Shown: positions 26,355 to 35,791 of the stretch, in pieces | Layout of the letters: the number at the start of each line of letters is the position of its first letter | Position numbering within the stretch: the first letter of the stretch is position 1 | DNA from: Primorskyibacter marinus | Lineage (GTDB): Bacteria; Pseudomonadota; Alphaproteobacteria; Rhodobacterales; Rhodobacteraceae | Assembly: GCF_003313245.1 (NCBI RefSeq) | Contig: NZ_QJSD01000011.1 | Span: 1-64,000, forward strand | Direction of reading: 5' to 3' | DNA: 64,000 bases | The notes under the pieces: generated by a model | Told to the model about the DNA's origin: nothing | The model's input: only the letters and a program-made list of their open reading frames with translations | Databases searched by the model: none | Program-made: the position numbers and the translations under genes

Positions 26355-26458
26355 GGGAGTGTCGTCCTTTGCAAGGTCGGTGTCTTTACCTGACTTGGGG
26401 GTGTAGGGGGGCGGGGATCAATGGTGACGTGGCGACGTTTTGCGTAAACTACGTTTCG

Positions 26459-27097
26459 TCACGCCCTGTCGGCGGGAGAACCCGGCATCAGATCATAAGG
26501 GTGCTTCCAGCCAGGTTGTTGGCTGAGCCGGGTCAGCCAGGCATCTATGTGTGGCCAGTCCTCGCGAATAAATCCGAAAGGTTCGGGATAATAGAGATAG
26601 CCACAGCAGCTGAGATCCGCGTTGGTGAGGCTGTCGCCGACGATCCAATCGCGGCCTTCCAGATGTGTGTCGAGGACGTCGTAGGCCGCTTTGAGCCTGC
26701 CTTGCGCGAATGCGATCACCTCGGCGGAGCGTTTGGCTTCGGGCAGGAAGTTCATCAGAAACCGGGTCATGCCAGCCTGACTGGATAGTTTGTGATTGTC
26801 CCAGAACATCCAACGCATGACCTCCCGCGAATCTTCGGGTGTGACGCCTCCAAACCTCCCTGATTTTTCTGAGACGTACTGCTGGATCACACCAGATTGC
26901 GTGATCGTGACAGAGCCGTCGACCATCACCGGCACCTCGCCCATATTGTTGAGCGTATCGCGATAGTCGCGCGCCCGTGTCGCCCCGCCGAAGAAATCGA
27001 CATAGACCGGTTCCCAGTCCAATCCGGAAAACTGTAGAGCGAGCGCTGCTTTATAGGCATTCCCGGATTCGCCAAAGCAATGCAGTTGGATGGTCAT
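26459..27097 (-). CDS. Glutathione S-transferase family protein
   Basis: A 212-residue protein with the thioredoxin-like GST N-terminal domain (QLHCFGESGNAYKAALALQF, then GEVPVMVDGSVTITQSGVIQ, with the cis-Pro in EVPVM) and an all-helical C-terminal domain from about residue 85 (GDSLTNADLSCCGYL). Function in this operon is not known; a detoxification role next to fatty acid oxidation is plausible. The start at 27097 has GGAGGG nine bases upstream and gives the family N terminus. Confidence 0.88.
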   Translation of the reverse strand: MTIQLHCFGESGNAYKAALALQFSGLDWEPVYVDFFGGATRARDYRDTLNNMGEVPVMVDGSVTITQSGVIQQYVSEKSGRFGGVTPEDSREVMRWMFWDNHKLSSQAGMTRFLMNFLPEAKRSAEVIAFAQGRLKAAYDVLDTHLEGRDWIVGDSLTNADLSCCGYLYYPEPFGFIREDWPHIDAWLTRLSQQPGWKHPYDLMPGSPADRA

Positions 27098-27136
27098 GGG
27101 CCAAGCCCTCCTGTTGTGAATTTGGCAGAGGTTGTA

Positions 27137-27188
27137 GCGGGGGCTTCGCGCCCCCACACCCCCGCGGAGTATTTGTGCCAAGAAGAAG
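27137..27188 (+). repeat. Left arm of an inverted 52-bp intergenic repeat
   Basis: Starts GCGGGGGCTTCGCGCCCCCA and ends CGGAGTATTTGTGCCAAGAA plus GAAG. It contains its own GGGGGC/GCCCCC hairpin. The reverse complement of 27378-27429 matches it at 43 of 52 positions with no gap. It looks like a REP-type element of Rhodobacterales. Confidence 0.8.
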
Positions 27189-27377
27189 CGGAATTTGTGA
27201 GCTTACGGTAACCGGGCATTAACGTTAACGCACCTATCCTGTTTTTGCGGAACAGGCTGGAGAGCCGATGGCCGCCCGAGGAGAAGCCCCGCCTCGTTCC
27301 GGATGCCGCTTGGCCGGTGTTCGAGGTGGGGTGGACCGCCTGCTGCCCACGCCGAAATACGGGTTCGATGTTCGGAT

Positions 27378-27429
27378 CTTCTTCTTGGTAGAAATACTCC
27401 ACGGGGGTCCGGGGGTGTGAAACCCCCGG
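27378..27429 (-). repeat. Right arm of an inverted 52-bp intergenic repeat
   Basis: Read on the minus strand it starts CCGGGGGTTTCACACCCCCG and ends TGGAGTATTTCTACCAAGAA plus GAAG. It is the partner of 27137-27188, separated by 189 bp. The rest of the gap 27098-27464 holds no supported gene. Confidence 0.8.
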
Positions 27430-27464
27430 CTCTTCATATGCAAGTTGCGATTCCGTCTGTCGTG

Positions 27465-28604
27465 TCACAGCGTTCTCGCAATCAGCTCTTTCATAATCTC
27501 ATTTGTGCCCCCGTAGATCCGCTGCACGCGCGCATCTGTCCACATTTCGGCGACAGCGTATTCCTGCATGTAGCCGTAGCCACCATGAAGTTGCAGACAG
27601 TCGTCCAATACTTCGCCTTGGGTGTCGGTCAGCCAATATTTTGCCATCGCGGCTTTTTCGACGCTCAACTCGCCGCGCAGGTGGTCCGCTATGCAGGCAT
27701 CCAGAAAGGCGCGGGCGACCGCGGTCTTTGTCTGGCATTCGGCCAGCTTGAACCGGGTATTTTGAAATTGCGTCAATGGTCCACCAAAGGCTTTGCGCTC
27801 TTTGCAATAGGCTATCGTGCGCTCTACTGCGCCTTCCATTGCGCCGACGGCACCGCACCCGATGATCAGCCGTTCCTGTGGCAGCTGCTTCATCATCTGA
27901 TAAAAGCCACGACCCTCCTCCTGGCCAAGGATGTTTTCCGGCGGGATCTCGATATTGTCGAAGAAAAGCTCTGACGTGTCCGCCGCGTGGCAGCCGATTT
28001 TGTCGAGATTGCGCCCGCGTTGAAATCCCTCGGCTCCGTCCGTCTCGACAACAACCAGCGAGACGCCCTTGGCACCTTCGGTAGGATCAGTCTTGGCGGC
28101 GACGACGATCAGATTGGCATGTTGGCCATTGGTTATAAATGTCTTCTGCCCGGACAGCCGGTACGCATTGCCGTCGCGGATGGCGCGGGTCTTGATGTTT
28201 TGCACGTCGGAACCGGCCGAGGGTTCCGTCATCGCCAAAGCGCCTACAAGCTCTCCGGTGATCATTTTTGGCAGCCAGCGTTTCTTCTGTTCATCGGTGC
28301 CATAGGCCAACACATAATGCGCCACGATCCCGGAATGAATGCCGTGTCCCCAACTGGCAAGGTTGGCGCGGCTGCCTTCCATCAGGATCACTGCCTCATG
28401 TCCGAAATCGCCGCCGACGCCGCCATATTCTTCGGGGATCGACGGGCAGAGCAGGCCCAGTTCACCGGCCTGCGCCCAGGTTTCGCGGTCCATCTGGCCT
28501 TGCTTGCGCCAGCGGTCATACTGCGGCACCCATTCATCGGTGATGAATTTTCGCGTCATCTCGGCGAGCATTCGGTGCTCATCCGTCATCCAGTCCGACG
28601 TCAT
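27465..28604 (-). CDS. Acyl-CoA dehydrogenase, medium/short-chain type
   Basis: A 379-residue FAD enzyme catalysing the first step of acyl-CoA oxidation. The three ACAD regions are present: N-terminal helices (residues 1-115), the beta domain with [20 protein letters not shown], and the C-terminal helices ending [18 protein letters not shown]. The glutamate of the last motif is at the catalytic position. GGGAGG lies upstream of the start. Chain-length preference cannot be read reliably. It is one of two such enzymes in this operon. Confidence 0.93.
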   Translation of the reverse strand: MTSDWMTDEHRMLAEMTRKFITDEWVPQYDRWRKQGQMDRETWAQAGELGLLCPSIPEEYGGVGGDFGHEAVILMEGSRANLASWGHGIHSGIVAHYVLAYGTDEQKKRWLPKMITGELVGALAMTEPSAGSDVQNIKTRAIRDGNAYRLSGQKTFITNGQHANLIVVAAKTDPTEGAKGVSLVVVETDGAEGFQRGRNLDKIGCHAADTSELFFDNIEIPPENILGQEEGRGFYQMMKQLPQERLIIGCGAVGAMEGAVERTIAYCKERKAFGGPLTQFQNTRFKLAECQTKTAVARAFLDACIADHLRGELSVEKAAMAKYWLTDTQGEVLDDCLQLHGGYGYMQEYAVAEMWTDARVQRIYGGTNEIMKELIARTL

Positions 28605-28870
28605 GGGCCTCCCCTCCCTTGTTGTCAGTGTTGTCCGGTCAGCTATTCAGAATAGCGGCGGTCAGCGATTGACAGGCCTTGCCGTCCACCACGTCAGGCC
28701 AAAGCGTAGCGGAGGGAACGACAGCCTGTCGTCGCCGTCAAGTCAAACGCGATCAGAAAAGTCGTATTCCAAAGCCAAGGTCTTGGCATGCTTGTGATTT
28801 CGGTGCGGATCACAGGAACGAGACGTGGGGCGGAAGAGGGCGAGGCGTTGCCCCACCCCCACCTAGGCTG
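28605..28870. other. Gap between the two acyl-CoA dehydrogenase genes
   Basis: No gene is supported in these 266 bases. A weak hairpin (GTGGGGC at 28825-28831 with GCCCCAC at 28850-28856) lies just after the upstream gene, so the operon may have a processing or partial termination site here. Confidence 0.4.
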
Positions 28871-30649
28871 TCAGAAGTTCGCGGCGTCCAGCGCCATGAC
28901 AGTGTCGGCACCGCTTTCGATGCGGGCAAGATGCATCTTCGTGGCGGGCAGGTGACGTGCCATGTAATAGCGTCCCGTTGCCAGTTTGGTTTCGTAGAAC
29001 TCTACGTCGGAGGCACCGCCATCCAGCGCGGCTTTGGCGGCCAGCCCCATGCGTGCCCACATCAGGCCAAGGCAGACATGGCCGAAAAGGTGCATGAAGT
29101 CATACGACCCGGCCAGCGCGTTGTTGGGGTTCTTCATGCCTTGCTGCATGAAATACATACCCGCCGCCTGAAGATCTTTTGACGCGGCCTTCAGTGGATC
29201 AAGGAAATCCTTGTCGAAGGCTTCATCGCCGCCGTTTTGCTTGATGAAGGTCTTGACCATCTCGAAGAATGCCATGACGTGTTTGCCGCCGTCCTGAGCC
29301 AGCTTGCGACCGACCAGATCCAGCGCCTGAATGCCATTGGCACCTTCGTAGATCATCGCAATCCGGGCATCGCGGGCAAATTGCGACATGCCCCATTCTT
29401 CGATATAGCCGTGGCCACCATAGACCTGCTGCGCCTGCACGGCCATCTCGAAGCCCTTGTCGGTCTGGAACCCCTTGATGACCGGGGTCAAGAGCGAGAC
29501 CAGCCCTTCGGCATCCTTATCACCAGAGCGATGCGACTTGTCGATCAGATGCGCGCCCCAGAAGGTGAAGGCCCGCGCCCCTTCGACAAAGCTTTTCTGG
29601 TCCATCAGGCTGCGGCGAATGTCGGGATGCACGATCAGCGGATCAGCCGGGCCGTCGGGGTTTTCGGCACCTGTCACGGCACGTCCCTGAAGGCGGTCAT
29701 TGGCGTAGATCACGGCGTTCTGATAGGCGGCTTCAGCCTGTGCATAGCCTTGCAGGCCGACACCCAGCCGGGCCTCGTTCATCATGGTGAACATGGCGCG
29801 CATGCCTTTATGCGCTTCACCCAGCAGGTAGCCCGTGGCACCGTCGTAATTCATTACGCAGGTGGAGTTGCCGTGGATGCCCATCTTTTCTTCGATCTTG
29901 CCGCAGGTCACGCCATTGCGCGCGCCAAGACTGCCGTCTTCATTCACCAGGAATTTCGGCACGATGAACAGCGACACGCCCTTGATACCTTCGGGACCGC
30001 CCGGAATTTTGGCCAGCACCAGATGGATGATGTTGTCGGCCAGGTCATGCTCGCCCGCGGAGATGAAGATCTTCTGCCCGGTGATCTGATAGCTGCCGTC
30101 ATCCTGCGGTTCCGCCTTGGTGCGCATCAGGCCCAGATCGGTGCCGCAATGTGGCTCCGTCAGGTTCATGGTGCCGGTCCATTCGCAGGTGACCATCTTG
30201 GGCAGATAGGTGGCTTTCTGGTCGTCGGAACCATGGGCGTGGATCGCCGTATAAGCGCCATGCGTCAGTCCCTGATACATGTTGAAGGCCATGTTCGCGC
30301 CGACGAAAATCTCGCCGACCGCAGTATGGAGCAGGTAGGGCATGCCCTGACCGCCGAATTCCGGGTCACAGTCCAGCGCGGTCCAGCCACCATCCTGCAT
30401 CTGCTTGAACGCTTCCTTGAAGCCCTCTGGCGTGCGCACAACGCCGTTTTCCAGCACGCAACCTTCGGTATCGCCCACCGTGTTCAGCGGTGCCAGAACT
30501 TCCGCCGCCAGCTTGCCCGCCTCTTCCAGGACGGCCCCGGTGAAATCGGATTCCATCTCGTCATAGCCGGGAATACCGGTCTCTGCGGCGTTGAGCACGT
30601 CATGCAGCACAAACTGCATGTCTTTGGTGGGGGCGATATAAATGGGCAT
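28871..30649 (-). CDS. Acyl-CoA dehydrogenase with C-terminal extension (FadE/DmdC-like)
   Basis: A 592-residue acyl-CoA dehydrogenase of the long subfamily. The core is [20 protein letters not shown], then [20 protein letters not shown] with the catalytic Glu region, and a C-terminal helical extension from about residue 465 typical of this subfamily. The N terminus ([19 protein letters not shown]) is characteristic. Family members act on long-chain or 3-methylthiopropionyl-CoA substrates in roseobacters; which applies here is not clear. GGAGG precedes the start. Confidence 0.92.
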   Translation of the reverse strand: MPIYIAPTKDMQFVLHDVLNAAETGIPGYDEMESDFTGAVLEEAGKLAAEVLAPLNTVGDTEGCVLENGVVRTPEGFKEAFKQMQDGGWTALDCDPEFGGQGMPYLLHTAVGEIFVGANMAFNMYQGLTHGAYTAIHAHGSDDQKATYLPKMVTCEWTGTMNLTEPHCGTDLGLMRTKAEPQDDGSYQITGQKIFISAGEHDLADNIIHLVLAKIPGGPEGIKGVSLFIVPKFLVNEDGSLGARNGVTCGKIEEKMGIHGNSTCVMNYDGATGYLLGEAHKGMRAMFTMMNEARLGVGLQGYAQAEAAYQNAVIYANDRLQGRAVTGAENPDGPADPLIVHPDIRRSLMDQKSFVEGARAFTFWGAHLIDKSHRSGDKDAEGLVSLLTPVIKGFQTDKGFEMAVQAQQVYGGHGYIEEWGMSQFARDARIAMIYEGANGIQALDLVGRKLAQDGGKHVMAFFEMVKTFIKQNGGDEAFDKDFLDPLKAASKDLQAAGMYFMQQGMKNPNNALAGSYDFMHLFGHVCLGLMWARMGLAAKAALDGGASDVEFYETKLATGRYYMARHLPATKMHLARIESGADTVMALDAANF

Positions 30650-30680
30650 TTGCGTCCTCCGGTAACAGTCGGGGCAGTCC

Positions 30681-31088
30681 CTATTCGGCCGCCCGCTTGG
30701 TCTGGTTCATCGAGGTGAGCATCTTTTCACCCCATTTTATCTGGTCGTCGAGTTCGGCGATGGCAGTGTTCAACTCGTCCCTCTGGCGGATCATGTCATC
30801 CAACCGGTCTTTTGCTATTTCGACGGTGCGCGTCAGCTGCGTCTGCTGCTGATCGCCAACATGGTAGAGATCAAGAAGCTGTCGAATCTCCTCCAGGCTG
30901 AACCCAAAACGCTTGCCGCGCAAAATAAGCTTCAGCCGGGCACGGTCACGATGGGTGAACAGCCGTTTCTGGCCTTCGCGGATCGGAAACAGCAGTTCCT
31001 TGGCTTCGTAAAACCGCAGCGCTCTGGGGGTCACGTCGAATGCGTCACACATCTCCCGTATTGTCATCGTCTCATTAACGTCATTCAT
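30681..31088 (-). CDS. MerR family transcriptional regulator
   Basis: A 135-residue regulator. The N-terminal winged helix-turn-helix is [20 protein letters not shown], followed by the [20 protein letters not shown] wing/linker region and a C-terminal coiled coil (residues about 78-125). No conserved metal-binding cysteines are present, so the effector is probably organic. The start at 31088 follows GGAGGACCAGGTG. Its stop is 31 bp upstream of the acyl-CoA dehydrogenase, so it probably controls the beta-oxidation operon. Confidence 0.9.
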   Translation of the reverse strand: MNDVNETMTIREMCDAFDVTPRALRFYEAKELLFPIREGQKRLFTHRDRARLKLILRGKRFGFSLEEIRQLLDLYHVGDQQQTQLTRTVEIAKDRLDDMIRQRDELNTAIAELDDQIKWGEKMLTSMNQTKRAAE

Positions 31089-31308
31089 CACCTGGTCCTC
31101 CACTCGTAAGGTTATATGGACTGTAGGTGGCTCTCTGAGAGCATTCATACAATGGGAATTTCGTTTGCGCAGGCGCAACGCTACGTCAAATTGATGTTGA
31201 CGTAAGATCATGTCGCGTCAGCCGGTTCGGCCCGAAACTATCTTTCAAAGCGCTTTAATTTTACCGCTTGGTAAAATGTTTGAATTGCTTACCCTGGGTC
31301 AGAGCGAC

Positions 31309-31680
31309 TCAGTCTTTCAGCGATGCGGCGACCTCATCGCGCAGCGCGCGCAGTTCTGCCTGCGCTTCGTCGAGCTGGCGGCGCTGTTCGTCAAGCTCGC
31401 CCAACTGGCGGGTTGCGGCCTCGACCCACAGCCGGTTCTGCGCCTCCGTGCCTTCGTTCTCATAGATCATAAGCCACTGGCGAATCTCTTCCAGCTGAAA
31501 ACCGAAGCGGCGTCCGCGCATGATCAGCGTCATCCGTGCGCATTCCCTTGGACCATAGAACCGCGAACGGCCATCACGCTCTGGCTGTAGAAGTTCGATA
31601 TATTCGTAATAGCGCAGGGTGCGCGGCGTGACGTCGAAACGCGCGCACATTTCCTTAAAACTGAGGCGGGTGTCGGACAT
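31309..31680 (-). CDS. Second MerR family transcriptional regulator
   Basis: A 123-residue MerR protein related to its neighbour: LSFKEMCARFDVTPRTLRYY, then MTLIMRGRRFGFQLEEIRQW, then a C-terminal helix rich in Gln, Glu and Leu (residues about 80-118). The shared FGF(S/Q)LEEIRQ segment suggests the two regulators arose by duplication. The chosen start at 31680 gives the family N terminus MSDTRLSFKEM. A divergent thioesterase starts 118 bp away and may share the control region. Confidence 0.88.
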   Translation of the reverse strand: MSDTRLSFKEMCARFDVTPRTLRYYEYIELLQPERDGRSRFYGPRECARMTLIMRGRRFGFQLEEIRQWLMIYENEGTEAQNRLWVEAATRQLGELDEQRRQLDEAQAELRALRDEVAASLKD

Positions 31681-31798
31681 GCTTTGGATTCTCCTGAGCC
31701 CAAGTCTAACGTGGTCTGCGCGAAGGGCAACAGGTGGGGTTGCAGCCCGCGTGCGAAGCGGCCCATAACGGCGGGGCACAAGCAGGACACCCAGACCG

Positions 31799-32227
31799 AT
31801 GAGCGATAAGCGAGCCCGCATGGCGCGGGATTTCATTCAGGCGATCCCACATGCCCAGGCACTTGGCATGCAGCTTGGGGATATTGGTGAGGGCACCGCC
31901 GAAATCAGCATGGCGTATGATGCAAAGTTTATCGGTGACCCGGTGACCGGGGTGATCCATGGCGGTGCGGTCTCGGCACTGATGGACACCTGTTGCGGCG
32001 CGGCGGTGATGAGCCACCCGGACCTGCCATCCGTCACCGCGACCATCGACCTGCGCATCGACTACATGCGTCCGGCAACGCCGGGCCAAGCGATCACGGC
32101 GCGCGCGACCTGCTATCACATGACCCGTTCGGTTGCTTTTGTGCGCGCGGTGGCAATGGACGACGATACCGAAAATCCTGTCGCAACGGCCACGGGCGCG
32201 TTTACGGTGGAGCCAGCACAACCATGA
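31799..32227 (+). CDS. PaaI-family hotdog-fold thioesterase
   Basis: A 142-residue hotdog-fold protein. The central helix region [20 protein letters not shown] carries the HGG motif of PaaI/YigI-type acyl-CoA thioesterases, and [16 protein letters not shown] follows as the beta sheet core. It would hydrolyse acyl-CoA in the cytoplasm; the substrate is unknown. It overlaps the next thioesterase by 4 nt. Its position opposite a fatty-acid oxidation operon fits a CoA-recycling role. Confidence 0.88.
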   Translation: MSDKRARMARDFIQAIPHAQALGMQLGDIGEGTAEISMAYDAKFIGDPVTGVIHGGAVSALMDTCCGAAVMSHPDLPSVTATIDLRIDYMRPATPGQAITARATCYHMTRSVAFVRAVAMDDDTENPVATATGAFTVEPAQP

Positions 32228-32733
32228 TCCGCAAAACTCCTGAACCTGTCCAGGTCGTCAAACAACGGCGCGATACCGCCCTCAGCGCGCTGGTCGAAGG
32301 CGTGCCTTATGCGCAATTCCTTGGCATCAGCTTTGATCGGCGCGGGGACGAACTGACGGCGGTGCTGAGATATGATGAGAAATTGATCGGCAATCCGCGC
32401 CTTCCTGCTTTGCATGGCGGGGTGACGGCGGCGTTCCTCGAAGTCACGGCCATCATCGGTCTCAGTTGGGCGATGTTGTGGGAAGGGATCGAGTCCGGGC
32501 GTATCGACGTTGCCACGCTGGAAGAGGGTACGCTGCCACGCCTGCCCAAAACCATCGATTTCACCACGGATTTCCTGCGATCCGGCTTGCCGCGTGACGG
32601 CTACGCGCGGGCGCATGTCACGCGGTCGGGGCGGCGCTATGCCAGCGTCAATGCCTATGCCTGGCAAGACAATCGCGACAGGCCCATCGCGCAGGCCACG
32701 GGGCATTTTTTGATGCCGCGCACCGATGTCTGA
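32224..32733 (+). CDS. Second PaaI-family hotdog-fold thioesterase
   Basis: A 169-residue paralogue with the same layout: [20 protein letters not shown] with HGG, then [20 protein letters not shown] and ATGHFLM. The loop between the helix and the next strand is longer than in its neighbour. The ATG at 32224 overlaps the preceding stop, and the gene overlaps the MATE gene by 8 nt. Tandem hotdog genes may form a heteromer. Confidence 0.85.
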   Translation: MIRKTPEPVQVVKQRRDTALSALVEGVPYAQFLGISFDRRGDELTAVLRYDEKLIGNPRLPALHGGVTAAFLEVTAIIGLSWAMLWEGIESGRIDVATLEEGTLPRLPKTIDFTTDFLRSGLPRDGYARAHVTRSGRRYASVNAYAWQDNRDRPIAQATGHFLMPRTDV

Positions 32734-34093
32734 GATGTTACAGGATATTTCGCATCGCAGGGTTCTGAAAATAGCGCTGCCGATCGTGCTGGCCAATGCG
32801 ACCGTGCCAATCCTCGGTGTCGTGGATACCGGCGTTGTTGGACAACTGGGGGAGGCGGCACCGATCGGTGCCGTGGGCATCGGCGCGATCATCCTGACCG
32901 CGATCTACTGGATGTTCGGCTTTCTGCGCATGGGCACCGTCGGGCTGACCAGTCAGGCGGCGGGTGCGGGCAATACCGCCGAAGTTGCGGCGTTGCTGAC
33001 CCGCGTGATCATGATCGGATTGACCGCGGGTGTCGCCCTGATCGCCCTTCAACAGTTGATTTTCGCCGGAGCCTTCTATCTGTCGCCCGCCTCGGCCGAG
33101 GTCGAGGGCATGGCCCGCGATTATCTGACCATCCGCGTCTGGTCGGCCCCCGCGGCCATTGCGATCTTCGGTATCAGCGGCTGGCTGATCGCGCAGGAAC
33201 GCACCCGCGCCGTGCTGGTGCTGCAACTGTGGATGAACGGGCTGAACGTGGTGCTGGACGTTGTTTTCGTCCTTCAGCTTGGGTGGGGCGTGAACGGCGT
33301 CGCCATTGCCACGTTCTTCGCGGAATGGAGCGGCCTGGCCCTGGGGCTGTGGCTGTGCCGGGCAGCTTTTCGCGTGCCGGACTGGCGCGATTGGGCGCGG
33401 GTGTTCGACAAGGTGCGGCTGAAGCGGATGCTGGGTGTGAACACGGATATTCTGATCCGATCGGCGCTGCTGGAGGTTGGGTTCGTGTCGTTCCTGTTCC
33501 TCGGGGCGGATTTCGGCGATGTAACATTGGCGGCCAATCAGGTGTTGCTGCAATTCCTGCACATCACCGCCGCCGCGATGGATGGGTTTGCCTTCTCGGC
33601 CGAGGCGCTGGTGGGGCGGGCGTTTGGCGCAGGCGTTGTGGCGCGTGTGCGCCGCAGCGCCATTGTCACCAGTATCTGGGGGCTGGTCACAAGCCTTGTC
33701 ATGGTGGTGGCCTTCGCCTTGCTTGGCGGAATCATCATCGACCTGATGGCAGACGCGCCCGAAGTGCGCGCCGAGGCGCGGCTTTATCTGCCTTACATGG
33801 TGCTGGCACCACTGGCCGGCACGGCGGCCTGGATGCTGGACGGGATATTCATCGGTGCCACCCGCAGTGCGGATATGCGCAATATGATGGCGCTCAGCTT
33901 TGTCGTTTATGTGGGGTCGGTGCTGCTGCTGGTGCCCAGTCTTGGCAATCACGGGCTGTGGCTGGCGCAGTTGATCTTCTTCATCGCACGCGGCGTGTTC
34001 CTGTGGTTGCGCTATCCGGCGTTGGAGGCTGCCGCTTCAGAACCCGGAATAGACCAGCAACCCCCAGGGACGCAGGGCACAATCCACCTGTGA
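32726..34093 (+). CDS. MATE family efflux transporter
   Basis: A 455-residue multidrug and toxin extrusion protein with about twelve membrane segments in two homologous halves (IALPIVLANATVPILGVVDT at the start of the first, LEVGFVSFLFLGADFGDVTL at the start of the second). It resembles the DinF/NorM-like group. Substrates are usually cationic drugs exchanged for Na+ or H+. An alternative ATG lies nine bases downstream. Its 3' end overlaps the convergent methyltransferase gene by 57 bp. Confidence 0.92.
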   Translation: MSEMLQDISHRRVLKIALPIVLANATVPILGVVDTGVVGQLGEAAPIGAVGIGAIILTAIYWMFGFLRMGTVGLTSQAAGAGNTAEVAALLTRVIMIGLTAGVALIALQQLIFAGAFYLSPASAEVEGMARDYLTIRVWSAPAAIAIFGISGWLIAQERTRAVLVLQLWMNGLNVVLDVVFVLQLGWGVNGVAIATFFAEWSGLALGLWLCRAAFRVPDWRDWARVFDKVRLKRMLGVNTDILIRSALLEVGFVSFLFLGADFGDVTLAANQVLLQFLHITAAAMDGFAFSAEALVGRAFGAGVVARVRRSAIVTSIWGLVTSLVMVVAFALLGGIIIDLMADAPEVRAEARLYLPYMVLAPLAGTAAWMLDGIFIGATRSADMRNMMALSFVVYVGSVLLLVPSLGNHGLWLAQLIFFIARGVFLWLRYPALEAAASEPGIDQQPPGTQGTIHL

Positions 34094-35224
34094 CCAAAGC
34101 GCGCCGGCCTGCATCGGGTCCAGCCGCGCCACGTTGAGGATCTGCGCCACGCTGCGGCGTCCGTCGATGCCTGCGATCAGCGGCGCGGTCTGTTTTGGCA
34201 GGTCAAGCCGGGTCTCGACGCCAGAAACGGTCAACTTCGGGCGTTTGCCCTGTGCGATGGCCTGTGCCAACGGTTTTGCCCCGACGCCGCGCAGATGCGG
34301 CACGGCACTGCGGTTGCTTCCCGATGCGACGCGGATGCCACGGCCCGCAGGCGCGGCATAGCCCACATGCAGCTTGATCGTGCCGCGCAGTTTCTCGGCG
34401 GTGGCCATGGCCGCAGCGCGGTCCAGATGGCCTGGCACATCCGCGATGCGCGACAGATCATACAGCGCGGGTTGGGTGAAATCGGCCAGTTCCCATCCGG
34501 TGGATGTGAGCACAGACATCAGAGACGCGACATCGAAGGCGCGATCCTGTGAATGCAGCAGCAGGTCGTAGAAACCCGCGTCGCTTTGCCGGTGATCCAC
34601 GAGATGCGGGTTCAGCCGGAACGGATGGCCCTCGGGCAATTGTTCAACCAGTTGCCGCGCCTTGGCCAGCCGTTCGGCGGGGGCAAGACCCTCCAGCAAT
34701 GCGCCGAACGCCTGTTGTAGGGGATAGACGCCCGATCGCCCGTACGGCGCATAGACCATGAAGCCAAGCCCCCCATCCGGGGCGACGGCGGCCCGAAGGG
34801 CGGCAAATCCCTGTGCCGGGTCGGGCAGGTGGTGCAACACGCCGCAACAATCAATGTAGTCGAAGGTGCCAAGGTCGGGCGCGTCCAACAGGCTGCCGGT
34901 GTGAAAGGTGATGTTGGTCAAGCCACGCGCTGTCGCGCGGGCCTCCGCCACCTGCCGCGATGCGGTGGACAGGTCGAGATAGGTGATCTGATGCGGATGA
35001 CCCGCATTTGCCAGATGCTGCGCCAACATGATCAGCCCGTCGCCAGTACCGCCGCCTGCGACCAGAACGCGAAAGGGCCGGGACCAATCACGCTGACCGG
35101 CAAACAGGAAATGATCGACCTCATGCGGATGGCTGGGCGAGCCTTCGATCAGGCGTTTGGATTCGTCTGCCGGATCGCGTTCGGGATAGGGATAGGCTTC
35201 GTATTGTTCGGACACAGTGACCAT
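34037..35224 (-). CDS. SAM-dependent class I methyltransferase
   Basis: A 395-residue protein. The Rossmann motif I is VLVAGGGTGDGLIMLAQHLA, motif II is ITYLDLSTASRQVAEARA, and DYIDCCGVLHHLPDPAQGFA is the post-II acceptor region. The C-terminal 150 residues form a separate domain ending in ALRPWGLLVYSGF, similar to tails in tetratricopeptide-associated methyltransferases. Substrate unknown. The ATG at 35224 with GGAAAGG upstream is preferred. Overlap with the convergent MATE gene is 57 bp. Confidence 0.85.
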   Translation of the reverse strand: MVTVSEQYEAYPYPERDPADESKRLIEGSPSHPHEVDHFLFAGQRDWSRPFRVLVAGGGTGDGLIMLAQHLANAGHPHQITYLDLSTASRQVAEARATARGLTNITFHTGSLLDAPDLGTFDYIDCCGVLHHLPDPAQGFAALRAAVAPDGGLGFMVYAPYGRSGVYPLQQAFGALLEGLAPAERLAKARQLVEQLPEGHPFRLNPHLVDHRQSDAGFYDLLLHSQDRAFDVASLMSVLTSTGWELADFTQPALYDLSRIADVPGHLDRAAAMATAEKLRGTIKLHVGYAAPAGRGIRVASGSNRSAVPHLRGVGAKPLAQAIAQGKRPKLTVSGVETRLDLPKQTAPLIAGIDGRRSVAQILNVARLDPMQAGALWSQVDCALRPWGLLVYSGF

Positions 35225-35290
35225 TGATTGCCTTTCCTGGGGCGGCGGTTGCGCGGGCAATCTGGCACGCGGATGCGGGAAAGACAAAAC

Positions 35291-35596
35291 CTAGCGCGCG
35301 GCCTTGCGCGCGATGTCGATCCGCGCCTCCATCATCGACATGTCCTTCATGATCTCGTGTCGTCTGGTGCGGTCGCCTTCTTCGCGCAATTCCGCACGCA
35401 GGCGCGCCAATTCGCGCGACAGGGTAACAAATTCGGGGGCCGCGCCGTTTTCCTTCATCAGGCGATTGATCAGCGCATTTTCCGGATCGTCGCAGGGCGG
35501 CAGGGGTTTGCCAGCGCCGGGCAGGTTGTCAAAAGCACCTTCCGTCTCCGCTGCGCGGATCCGGGCGTTTACAAGGTCAATAAGCGGGTGGTCCAT
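35291..35596 (-). CDS. DUF1992 (DnaJ homologue subfamily C28-like) protein
   Basis: A 101-residue basic and helical protein. The conserved DUF1992 core is DLVNARIRAAETEGAFDNLP followed by GAGKPLP and LINRLMKENGAAPEFVTLSR. Function is unknown; the human homologue DNAJC28 lends the family name, but no J domain is present here. The chosen ATG at 35596 gives the family start MDHPLIDLVNARI. It is the lone gene between the methyltransferase and the 5'-nucleotidase. Confidence 0.83.
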   Translation of the reverse strand: MDHPLIDLVNARIRAAETEGAFDNLPGAGKPLPPCDDPENALINRLMKENGAAPEFVTLSRELARLRAELREEGDRTRRHEIMKDMSMMEARIDIARKAAR

Positions 35597-35711
35597 CAGC
35601 GCGTCCCCTTGGCATCGCAGAAGCATAACATCCGCGATTGGCGGTGTCATTTTCGCGCGCGTCCTCAAGAAAGCAACGGTTTTGCACGCGGACGTGTCGT
35701 GCATAGCCTGT

Positions 35712-35743
35712 GCTGAAACGAAACAGGGCTGAAACGAAACAGG
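35712..35743. repeat. Tandem 16-bp direct repeat at a terminator
   Basis: GCTGAAACGAAACAGG occurs twice back to back (35712-35727 and 35728-35743). The second copy overlaps the terminator stem by four bases, and both copies carry the minus-strand T-rich tract TTTCGTTT. Confidence 0.85.
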
Positions 35744-35766
35744 CCCCGGCTTGATGCCGGAGCCTG
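35740..35766 (-). terminator. Rho-independent terminator of the 5'-nucleotidase gene
   Basis: On the minus strand CAGGCTCCGGC pairs with GCCGGGGCCTG around a 5-base loop; one GT wobble in 11 pairs. TTTCGTTT follows directly. It lies 26 bp after the stop of the metallophosphatase gene. Confidence 0.8.
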
Positions 35767-35791
35767 CGCAGAATTTACAAGACGCTCAGGG

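Noticed and set aside
22725-26393. Open frame of 1222 codons on the plus strand across fadJ and thiolase
   Set aside because: It is antisense to two clearly coding enzymes. Long antisense frames are expected with this codon bias, and the protein has no recognisable domain.
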